Shown here piece by piece: positions 1-6,014 of a stretch of 9,289 nt of DNA. The DNA comes from Fidelibacterota bacterium (GTDB lineage: Bacteria; Fidelibacterota; Marinisomatia; Marinisomatales; UBA1611). Every line of letters starts with the position of its first letter. Within the stretch, counting starts at the first letter, position 1. The notes below the pieces were generated by a model. It was not told the origin of the DNA. It saw only the letters and a list, made by a program, of their open reading frames with translations, and did not search any database. Location: positions 1-9,289 of the forward strand of contig PBCV01000008.1 in assembly GCA_002717915.1 (NCBI GenBank). Reading direction: 5' to 3'. Both the position numbers and the translations under genes were made by a program.

Positions 1-57
1 CCTTACTTTATTTTAATCATGCTTGGTATTATGAGTATGTATTAAATCCATTTCGAA

Positions 58-921
58 ATGAAAAAAATATGCATTATTACCGGTGCTACCGATGGTATCG
101 GTAAACAGACTGCGCTCGCACTTGCGTATATGGGATTCAGTCTTGGACTCGTAAGTCGTAATAAACATAAAGGCGACTCTATTGTTACTGAACTGATATC
201 AAAGACAGGCAATGATTCTATTAGATTTCATAAGGCTGATCTATCGATAATGAGTAGTATTAAAGAACTAGCCGATGAAATCCAAAATTCTTATGAGACT
301 ATTGATGTGTTAATCAATAACGCTGGTGCATATTTCAGCGAATTTGAAATAACAGATGAGGGTTTTGAATCCACATATGCTTTAAACCATTTGGCTTATT
401 TCAATTTAACAAAGTATCTATTGGATCTTGTTAAAGAAGGGTGTTCAGGTAGAGTAGTGAACATTGCATCCTCAGCACACCGCAATACCAAATTAGATTT
501 TAATGATATACAGGACATTAAGAATTACAATGGTTGGCCAGCATATGGTCGATCTAAGCTGATGAATATTATGTTTACCTATGAATGTCATAAGCGTTTT
601 TATCAAACTGGCATTACTTTTAATTGCCTTCATCCGGGGTTTGTGAATTCAAACTTTGGGAATAATAATTCAGGCTTCTCAAAAGGATTTTTACAACTTG
701 CAAAATCAGCTTTTGCTATCAATGTAGTTGCTGGTGCAAAAACCAGTGTTTATCTTGCATCATCGGAAGAGATAGGAGGCGTGAGCGGAAAATACTTTTA
801 TAAATGTAAAGAGAAGTATAGTTCAGATGTCTCTTATATTGAAAATGATCAGAGAAAACTATGGGAGATCAGCGAAGAAATGATCAGTTCAGTCTTAAAT
901 AATATTAAAGACCTAGATTGA
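58..921 (+). CDS. Short-chain dehydrogenase/reductase (SDR), retinol-dehydrogenase-like
   Basis: This is a 287-residue classical SDR, probably a cytosolic NAD(P)H-dependent oxidoreductase acting on a carbonyl or alcohol group. The sequence shows the Rossmann dinucleotide motif TGATDGIG (residues 8-15), an Arg at 34 after the second strand (SRN, usually a sign of NADPH preference), an adenine-contacting ADL near 60-62, NNAG at 87-90, and an active-site set of N110, S138/S139, Y163 and K167 (YGRSK). HPG follows at 192-194. There is no membrane segment or signal peptide. The layout resembles the retinol dehydrogenase/WWOX-like branch, but the substrate cannot be read from sequence. The ATG at 58 is supported because the glycine motif follows at the usual distance and an in-frame stop lies at 43-45. 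No Shine-Dalgarno sequence is visible. The 3' end overlaps the convergent kinase gene by 9 bp. Family call is firm, function open. Confidence 0.93.
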   Translation: MKKICIITGATDGIGKQTALALAYMGFSLGLVSRNKHKGDSIVTELISKTGNDSIRFHKADLSIMSSIKELADEIQNSYETIDVLINNAGAYFSEFEITDEGFESTYALNHLAYFNLTKYLLDLVKEGCSGRVVNIASSAHRNTKLDFNDIQDIKNYNGWPAYGRSKLMNIMFTYECHKRFYQTGITFNCLHPGFVNSNFGNNNSGFSKGFLQLAKSAFAINVVAGAKTSVYLASSEEIGGVSGKYFYKCKEKYSSDVSYIENDQRKLWEISEEMISSVLNNIKDLD

Positions 922-2334
922 TATAGCTTGATTTATAGCTTTCTGCCACTGCATCTTCTTCTTTTCTATTTTTACATTTTTATCAGGTGTTAAAAAATGG
1001 TCAATATTTGGACAAGGTTCAAAATCAAAATTTTGACTTAATATTTTATAAACACCAAAAGCCGTCCTGTCTTTCATGGCTGAATGACCAACTTTTATTC
1101 CAGTCAGATCAGCAATAAACTGCAACAATGGGTCTCTAGCTCCGCCACCGCTTGTTGTTAAAACTTCAGGTTTTTTACCTATAATCGGCAGCAACCGGGA
1201 TATGATATCATTTACCAGAAATCCAATAGATTCCATGCCGGCACGTACAATCTCATCTTTTTCATTGATGTTTAAGTTGATCAGAATGTCGTCAGAACCC
1301 GGTTCCCAGTATGGTGAGGCCAATCCAGCGAAACCGGGGATAAAGATACCTTCTGTCTTTGTATCTTTTATCCGTTTATGCCATTTCAATTTTTCATGCG
1401 GTATGTCCAACATGTCTTCCAGATGGTAAAAGAGAGAATTGCAGGCATTAATGGTGCCTTCCACCATGAAGATTTTTTTTATGTTATCTGAAAAAAGGAC
1501 ACTGGATATCAACCCGTCCATTACAGTAGGTTTTTCCCCAACGTTAAATTGAACACTTCCGGAAGTACCAAAATTTGCTGCAATGTTTCCAGGCACCAAC
1601 CCGGCCTGCCCGATTAATGCTCCCTGTTGATCTCCGATGACACAAGTCAAAGGGATGCCTGAATTAAACACATTTCCAAAATTATGTTGAACGGATACGA
1701 GTGGTGGTAAGATTTGTTTATCTACCTGGAAAAGATCAAGAGCCCAGTTTGACCAGGTACATTGATGAATATCATAAAACAGGGAACGGCATGCAATGGA
1801 GTCATCGATTCCAGGGGTCCCAGTCATGGCTTGGGACAAGAATGCACTGAGTGATCCAAAATATAATTCTCCTTTTTTCACTTTTTTCATCAATTCAGGA
1901 TTGTGGCGGGTCAGGTGTAAATATTTGGGTCCACCAAAGTGAGCACTGAGAGGCGTACCGGTGATGTCCCATAACTGGTCTTCGTGCTCTGATAACTCAT
2001 CCGCAATTTCATGTGCGCGACCATCTTGCCAGCTTAATGCAGATGTAGCCGGTTTACACGTTTCCTTTTCCCAGAATAAAAATGTGGATCGCTGTATAGC
2101 CAGACCCACTTCTTTTACCGGGATGTTTCCCGATGCAAGCATCATTTCATCAAACAGGAATCGACAAGCGTTTAAAATGCCGTCCGCATCACATTCCACA
2201 TGAAATGGCTTTGTGCGAATTAAAGTATGTTTACTTTTTTTTGAATGAAGAATGTTTCCATTTGAGTCAAATAAAAATGCCTTAGTGGAAGAAGTGCCCT
2301 GGTCTATGACGATGTAGCTGTAAGCAGTTGACAT
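913..2334 (-). CDS. FGGY-family carbohydrate kinase, substrate unknown (glycerol/xylulose-kinase-like)
   Basis: This 473-residue protein would phosphorylate a sugar or polyol with ATP in the cytosol. It has both FGGY halves: an N-terminal domain opening with the phosphate motif DQGTSSTKAFLFD (residues 11-23) and carrying WQDGR (102-106), and a C-terminal ATP-binding domain with GDQQGAL (234-240; D235 is the expected catalytic base), FGTSGS (255-260), FAGLASPYW (335-343) and SGGGARDPLLQF (395-406). Compared with E. coli glycerol kinase, R82 and W102 are kept. The glycerol-contacting Glu is S83, the Tyr is H132, and the Phe in the GTG-CF region is a Ser near 260. A true glycerol kinase is therefore unlikely; FGTSGS and WQDGR lean toward the xylulokinase branch. 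Slightly short for the family (about 490-520). The start lies 9 bp after the stop of the upstream transporter, so the two are probably co-transcribed; only a weak GGTAAG precedes it. Confidence 0.9.
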   Translation of the reverse strand: MSTAYSYIVIDQGTSSTKAFLFDSNGNILHSKKSKHTLIRTKPFHVECDADGILNACRFLFDEMMLASGNIPVKEVGLAIQRSTFLFWEKETCKPATSALSWQDGRAHEIADELSEHEDQLWDITGTPLSAHFGGPKYLHLTRHNPELMKKVKKGELYFGSLSAFLSQAMTGTPGIDDSIACRSLFYDIHQCTWSNWALDLFQVDKQILPPLVSVQHNFGNVFNSGIPLTCVIGDQQGALIGQAGLVPGNIAANFGTSGSVQFNVGEKPTVMDGLISSVLFSDNIKKIFMVEGTINACNSLFYHLEDMLDIPHEKLKWHKRIKDTKTEGIFIPGFAGLASPYWEPGSDDILINLNINEKDEIVRAGMESIGFLVNDIISRLLPIIGKKPEVLTTSGGGARDPLLQFIADLTGIKVGHSAMKDRTAFGVYKILSQNFDFEPCPNIDHFLTPDKNVKIEKKKMQWQKAINQAISI

Positions 2335-2343
2335 TAAATAAAC

Positions 2344-3540
2344 TTACCGGAGTTTTCTTAGAGATGGCAAAGCAAGTCCAGTTATACCACATAAAGCAGC
2401 ACCGATACCAATCCCAAGAAATACCAATTTTACCGATATAATGGAAGTGCCGATGCCCACCAAAACCGATGAAACAGCTGTCGTTCCCACAACTCCTAAA
2501 TGAACCGTAGAAAATAAGCGTCCATGGTATTTGTTTGGTGTATGCAATTGAATGATAGAGGTTCTACTGACTATGATTAGAGGAATGCCGATCCCGTGGA
2601 AAAAAATCATAACCATTGCCAACTCTACAGAATTGGCCCAATAAAGAAAAGAATATGTGATTCCATCCAAAAACAACCCAATTGACCAGATAATTCCATT
2701 GGATAATTTCCCGTTTAATTGGGCAACAATTATGGATCCACCCAATGCGCCTGCCGCCATACAGCCCTCTACAAAAGCAAAGTCTGATGCAGTGCCATTG
2801 AGCGCTGTTTTCACCAAGACCGGGAGTCCAACAATCGCTGGCCCCATGATGAATAGATTATTAATGAATGTTATAATAATCATCCAGAAAATAGGTTTTT
2901 GTGAAAAAAGATAGGAAAGTCCCTGTTTTAATTCAGACCAGTGGTTGTGATCTTCCGGCTGGCTAAAATGAATAGGCTGAGTGATAAAAAGTAAAAGCGC
3001 GAGACCCAAAAGGAAAGAAGCTGCGTCAACTAAAAATAAATATTTTATTGAAAGAATCGATAAAAGAATCCCGGCAAAAAATGGTCCAACCATCCATGCA
3101 ATGTGTCCAGACGTAACTAGAATCGCATTGATCTTTACAATTCGTTCCGGAGGAAATAACATAGGAATAAATGATTGCAATGCGGGCTGAAACAATGTGT
3201 TGAAACAACTTCGAATAAAAGCAAATCCACAAATCAGCCAGACATTTTCGTGTCCATACCATAATACCAATGGAATCAATAAAACTGTTAGAGCTTGACC
3301 TGCGTTAGAAAAAATCATCAGTTTGAATCGATTCATTCTATCTGAAAAGACACCTGCATACAATCCAAAGATCAAGGCTGGTAAATAGGCGCTCATAGCA
3401 ATGATACCCGTAATGACTGTGGAATGGGTCATATCCAGCACAAGCCATAGTAGTGCAAGTTGGTAAATAGCATCACCGGCCTGTGAAATGGCCTGTGCCA
3501 ACCAAAGCAATATCAGGTTTTTCTTTTGGGCGTGTTTCAT
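2344..3540 (-). CDS. MFS transporter, efflux-type (MFS_3/EntS-MefA-like), 12 TM
   Basis: This is a 398-residue inner-membrane secondary transporter. Hydrophobic segments can be traced at roughly 9-35, 43-66, 77-95, 100-118, 140-162, 166-187, 217-240, 258-276, 283-301, 305-325, 344-366 and 370-391, with a hydrophilic central loop at 190-212. This is the 6+6 arrangement of the major facilitator superfamily. Motif A appears between TM2 and TM3 as GVFSDRMNRFK (63-73). The stretch PALQSFIPMLFPPE (119-132) and the late HGRLFS (339-344) recall the MFS_3 group of macrolide- and siderophore-export proteins rather than sugar importers. It is the first gene of a minus-strand pair with the FGGY kinase, 9 bp apart. 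A transporter-kinase pair usually means uptake plus phosphorylation of one substrate, which sits awkwardly with the efflux-like sequence. Substrate and direction are unknown. No Shine-Dalgarno is visible before the ATG. Confidence 0.9.
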   Translation of the reverse strand: MKHAQKKNLILLWLAQAISQAGDAIYQLALLWLVLDMTHSTVITGIIAMSAYLPALIFGLYAGVFSDRMNRFKLMIFSNAGQALTVLLIPLVLWYGHENVWLICGFAFIRSCFNTLFQPALQSFIPMLFPPERIVKINAILVTSGHIAWMVGPFFAGILLSILSIKYLFLVDAASFLLGLALLLFITQPIHFSQPEDHNHWSELKQGLSYLFSQKPIFWMIIITFINNLFIMGPAIVGLPVLVKTALNGTASDFAFVEGCMAAGALGGSIIVAQLNGKLSNGIIWSIGLFLDGITYSFLYWANSVELAMVMIFFHGIGIPLIIVSRTSIIQLHTPNKYHGRLFSTVHLGVVGTTAVSSVLVGIGTSIISVKLVFLGIGIGAALCGITGLALPSLRKLR

Positions 3541-3656
3541 AATCTAGATTTAAACAGGGAAATTACTCCCAAAACATTTTTTACAGGCAATTTTTCATTT
3601 TAAATTAATGGTCTTTTAGAACTAAGAATTAAACATTATCGTGAAGGAGTACTACA
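3541..3656. promoter_or_regulatory. Divergent intergenic region between MFS gene and ferredoxin
   Basis: This 116-bp AT-rich spacer must hold the promoters of both the leftward transporter-kinase pair and the rightward ferredoxin. Toward the ferredoxin, TTTACA (3580-3585) and TAAATT (3601-3606) form a weak sigma70-like pair with a short 15-bp spacer. An inverted repeat GGGA-N6-TCCC at 3557-3570 lies just before the transporter start and could be an operator half-site pair, but its four-base arms are easily met by chance. The promoter assignments are tentative. Confidence 0.3.
3644..3649 (+). promoter_or_regulatory. Strong Shine-Dalgarno site of ferredoxin gene
   Basis: AAGGAG lies 7 bases before the ATG at 3657 and fixes that start. 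It is one of only two clear Shine-Dalgarno sites in the window; the other, with the same AAGGAGTA core, precedes ompH. It suggests high translation of the ferredoxin. Confidence 0.85.
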
Positions 3657-3959
3657 ATGACTTATATTATTTGTGAACCTTGTGTGGGTACCTGTGATAC
3701 CGCTTGTGTAGAGGTTTGCCCAGTAGATTGTATACATGGACCAGAGGATAAAACTGGTGCTGGCGCAGAAGCAAAAGAAGATGGTTTTGATCCTGATGGA
3801 AAACAACTTTATATCGATCCAGAAGAATGCATTGATTGTGGTGCTTGTGAACCCGAATGTCCTGTAGAAGCCATTTTTGACGAAAGTGAAGTACCTGAAG
3901 AATGGCACGAGTACAGTAAAATTAATTATGAATGGTTCGGCCAGGAATACTCAGGGTAA
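3657..3959 (+). CDS. 7Fe-type ([3Fe-4S]/[4Fe-4S]) ferredoxin, FdxA/Thermus type
   Basis: This 100-residue acidic protein is a cytosolic low-potential electron carrier. Its N-terminus, with CEPC at 6-9 and CVEVCPVDC at 17-25, and its second motif ECIDCGACEPECPVEAIF (57-74) match the 7Fe ferredoxins of Thermus and Azotobacter (FdI). By alignment with FdI, C9, C17 and C68 would hold the [3Fe-4S] cluster (the C9-X7-C17 spacing is conserved), and C21, C58, C61 and C64 the [4Fe-4S] cluster. C6, C13 and C25 would be non-ligand. Two things are unusual: an extra Cys at 13, and a Gly/Ala/Asp/Glu-rich loop of some 20 residues between the motifs (about 29-50) where the Thermus protein has only a short turn. 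The gene is monocistronic or nearly so: a strong Shine-Dalgarno in front and a strong terminator 25 bp after the stop. Electron partners cannot be inferred from the neighbours. Confidence 0.93.
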   Translation: MTYIICEPCVGTCDTACVEVCPVDCIHGPEDKTGAGAEAKEDGFDPDGKQLYIDPEECIDCGACEPECPVEAIFDESEVPEEWHEYSKINYEWFGQEYSG

Positions 3960-3983
3960 TTGAGCCATTCAGATTTTATCCAT

Positions 3984-4015
3984 AAAACGGCTGTCGTTTG
4001 GCAGCCGTTTTTTTT
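3984..4015 (+). terminator. Rho-independent terminator after ferredoxin
   Basis: A perfect 10-bp stem, AAAACGGCTG (3984-3993) with CAGCCGTTTT (4002-4011), closes an 8-base loop and runs into eight Ts (4008-4015). This is a textbook intrinsic terminator 25 bp after the ferredoxin stop. Its T-run ends only 12 bp before the mrp ATG, so it separates the two genes or attenuates readthrough into mrp. A TTG in its loop (3998) is in frame with mrp but is not a credible start. Confidence 0.92.
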
Positions 4016-4027
4016 GCAAAACCTATC

Positions 4028-5128
4028 ATGAATAAAGAACAGGTATTAGACCATTTAAAATCCATCAATTATCCAGGGTTTTCCAGAGATATAGTTTCAT
4101 TTGGCATGGTTAAGGATGTTGAAATAAACGGCGATCAGGTTATTGTTCATCTCAATATTTCATCTCAAAATGAAAAGAAAAAACAGGAAGTTGTAGATGC
4201 GGTAAAAAAACAACTGTCAGGGCATTTTAACACTGTAAACATTGAACTCTCTGCTGAAACAAATCAGCAAGCCACTGCTCCCGTTGGAGATTCGCCATCA
4301 GTTTTGGGCAATGTGAAACATATCATTGCTATTGCCAGCGGAAAAGGCGGCGTTGGCAAGTCAACAGTCGCTGCAAATCTGGCCTGTGCAATGGTCAAGC
4401 AAGGGCAGCAAGTGGGGCTCCTAGATCTTGATATATATGGACCCTCTTTACCTATTGTACTTGATTTACATGACCAGCCTAAAATGACCCAAAATAAAAA
4501 ACTGATTCCACTGGAGAAATTCGGCATGAAAGTCATGAGTTTTGGCTTTATCAGCGGTAATGATACACCGGTGATCTGGCGAGGCCCTCTGGTATCACGC
4601 ATGACCGAACAATTCTTTCGGGACGTTGAATGGGGAAACTTGGATGTAATGATTCTGGATCTTCCACCGGGGACAGGAGATATTCAATTAACCCTGACTC
4701 AAAAACTCCGAATGGCCGGTGCTGTCATTGTTACAACCCCCCAAGATATGGCCCTGTCAGATGTACGGAAAGGGGCAGATATGTTCCGCAAGGTGAATAC
4801 ACCCGTGCTGGGTGTAGTTGAAAATATGTCAGGATTGGTCATTGAAGGTGAAGTGGACACTGCTGTTTCAACCATTCAAATCAATGGCAGCCAGGTACAG
4901 GTGAATCATGCTGGAAAATTCAGTTTTATAATGGATCTCTTTAAAAAAGGAGGCGGTGAAAAGGAAAGTGAACGATTGGGTGTGCCTCTTCTGGGTAAAA
5001 TTCCCCTTTCAGAAGACATAATGTCATCTACGGATGCTGGCACTCCACTTGCGGCGGCAGACCCGGTTTCAAGCTTAGGGCAAATCTATTTGGATATTGC
5101 TGAAAAACTCTTATTATCAATCCAATAA
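4028..5128 (+). CDS. mrp: Mrp/ApbC-type P-loop ATPase (Fe-S cluster carrier family), no CXXC
   Basis: This 366-residue cytosolic ATPase belongs to the Mrp/NBP35/ApbC family, whose members carry and transfer [4Fe-4S] clusters as dimers. An N-terminal FSCA/DUF59 (MIP18-like) domain spans about 1-75 and a linker runs to about 95. The MinD-like ATPase domain follows: deviant Walker A GKGGVGKST (105-113), LDLDIYGPSLP (132-142), Walker B DLPPGTGD (211-218) and TTPQDMALSDVRKG (236-249). After ENMSG (265-269), where the family normally has a CXXC that binds the bridging cluster, there is a cysteine-free segment of about 40 residues (270-310) before GGGEKESERLGVPLLG. The only Cys in the protein is C120. 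Canonical cluster binding is therefore doubtful. I chose ATG 4028 because MNKEQVLDHL is the natural FSCA beginning; extending to TTG 3998 would put the start inside a terminator loop. No Shine-Dalgarno is visible. Confidence 0.93.
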   Translation: MNKEQVLDHLKSINYPGFSRDIVSFGMVKDVEINGDQVIVHLNISSQNEKKKQEVVDAVKKQLSGHFNTVNIELSAETNQQATAPVGDSPSVLGNVKHIIAIASGKGGVGKSTVAANLACAMVKQGQQVGLLDLDIYGPSLPIVLDLHDQPKMTQNKKLIPLEKFGMKVMSFGFISGNDTPVIWRGPLVSRMTEQFFRDVEWGNLDVMILDLPPGTGDIQLTLTQKLRMAGAVIVTTPQDMALSDVRKGADMFRKVNTPVLGVVENMSGLVIEGEVDTAVSTIQINGSQVQVNHAGKFSFIMDLFKKGGGEKESERLGVPLLGKIPLSEDIMSSTDAGTPLAAADPVSSLGQIYLDIAEKLLLSIQ

Positions 5129-5137
5129 TTCTTAGAT

Positions 5138-5164
5138 GGAACCTTGAGGCATCCGTGCCGTTCC
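5138..5164 (+). terminator. Possible weak hairpin after mrp
   Basis: GGAAC (5138-5142) can pair with GTTCC (5160-5164) and GGCA (5148-5151) with TGCC (5156-5159), leaving a TCCG loop and a 5-base bulge on the left arm. Only TTT follows. It could be a weak terminator for mrp, or chance. The rest of the 130-bp mrp-uppS spacer shows no convincing promoter or coding signal, although the uppS operon promoter must lie here if the operon starts at uppS. Confidence 0.3.
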
Positions 5165-5258
5165 TTTGTCATATCAGAGATCATCGTGGGGATTGTAACC
5201 CGGTTGTATCCAGAAATTGCCCTAAGTAATTTCGCCCGATTTTTTCTCCGCCATCACT

Positions 5259-6014
5259 ATGAAACAATCACTTAGAGACAATGTTCTATCGGGGCATATT
5301 CCTGACCATATAGCAATTATTATGGATGGTAATGGCCGCTGGGCGCGTGAGCGGTCTTTACCCCGAATTGCAGGACACAGAGAAGGGATCAATTCAGTAA
5401 GAGAGATTACCCGACTTTGCGGAGAAATTGGGGTAAAACATCTCACGCTTTATACATTTTCCACTGAGAATTGGCAAAGGCCGAAAGCAGAAGTCAGCGC
5501 ACTTATGACACTTTTACTTAAAACAATCAATAAGGAAGTAAAGGAACTGCATAAAAACAATGTAAAATTTACGGTTATTGGAGATTTAGCAATGCTTCCT
5601 GGGTCTACCAGAAAAGGACTCCAAGACGGCATAGAACTTACTCAGGATAATGGAGGCCTGAACCTTTGTCTGGCACTGAATTATGGCAGCCGGCAGGAAA
5701 TGATCGATGCCATACAATCACTGGCTTCGAAGGTCCAATCAGGAGAAATGGAACCAGAGGAGATCAATGAAGCAATATTCTCTGATGCCTTATACACAAA
5801 AGGCATTCCTGATCCTGATCTTTTAATACGTACCAGCGGGGAATGTCGGTTGAGTAATTTTTTATTGTGGCAAAGCGCCTATACAGAAATCTTTATAACG
5901 GACACATATTGGCCTGAGTTTCGGGAAGAACAATTAATGGATGCTATCCATGTTTATCAATTAAGAGAACGGCGGTTTGGCAAGGTAAGTGAACAGGTAC
6001 AAAGTTCATCATGA
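5259..6014 (+). CDS. uppS: Isoprenyl transferase: (di-trans,poly-cis) undecaprenyl diphosphate synthase
   Basis: This enzyme extends farnesyl diphosphate with isopentenyl units in cis to give undecaprenyl diphosphate, the lipid carrier for peptidoglycan and surface polysaccharide precursors; it is cytosolic and membrane-associated. The 251 residues are the normal family length. Motifs are complete and keep a constant offset of three from E. coli UppS: IAIIMDGNGRWA (18-29) with D23 (E. coli D26) and R27, H40 (H43), FSTENW (67-72) with N71, R74 and E78, then RTSGE (191-195), R197 and E210 (E213). The ATG at 5259 sits about 15 residues before the catalytic motif, as usual; an in-frame stop at 5223-5225 and no other ATG between support it. 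No Shine-Dalgarno is visible. The stop overlaps the bamA start (ATGA), implying translational coupling. It is probably the first gene of the envelope operon. Confidence 0.97.
   Translation: MKQSLRDNVLSGHIPDHIAIIMDGNGRWARERSLPRIAGHREGINSVREITRLCGEIGVKHLTLYTFSTENWQRPKAEVSALMTLLLKTINKEVKELHKNNVKFTVIGDLAMLPGSTRKGLQDGIELTQDNGGLNLCLALNYGSRQEMIDAIQSLASKVQSGEMEPEEINEAIFSDALYTKGIPDPDLLIRTSGECRLSNFLLWQSAYTEIFITDTYWPEFREEQLMDAIHVYQLRERRFGKVSEQVQSSS

Noticed and set aside
1..104. Possible tail of an upstream gene: frame ending at TAA 43-45, or another frame ending at TAA 102-104 that overlaps the SDR start
   Set aside because: Both peptides are too short to recognise (14 and about 33 codons), and neither frame has independent support. 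The second reads plausibly but would overlap the SDR gene by 47 bp.
3026..3262. 78-codon minus-strand frame inside the MFS gene
   Set aside because: It is an alternative frame of the transporter coding sequence, with no conserved motif or start signal.
3557..3570. GGGA-N6-TCCC inverted repeat before the MFS gene as an operator
   Set aside because: Four-base arms occur often by chance and no regulator gene is nearby. It is mentioned only as part of the spacer.
3998..4027. N-terminal extension of Mrp from TTG 3998
   Set aside because: The TTG lies in the loop of an intrinsic terminator, and the extra residues are encoded by its stem and T-run. The family N-terminus starts at ATG 4028.
4264..4602. 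112-codon open frame on the minus strand inside mrp
   Set aside because: It lies antisense to the conserved P-loop region of mrp, and its translation shows no family character. It is a shadow of the real gene.
3657..5128. Ferredoxin and Mrp as a dedicated Fe-S assembly operon
   Set aside because: A strong terminator separates them and the Mrp lacks the cluster-binding CXXC, so adjacency alone is not enough.
5212..5232. GAAATT/AATTTC inverted repeat before uppS as a terminator or operator
   Set aside because: The stem is six mostly A/T pairs around a 9-base loop, too weak to support a claim.
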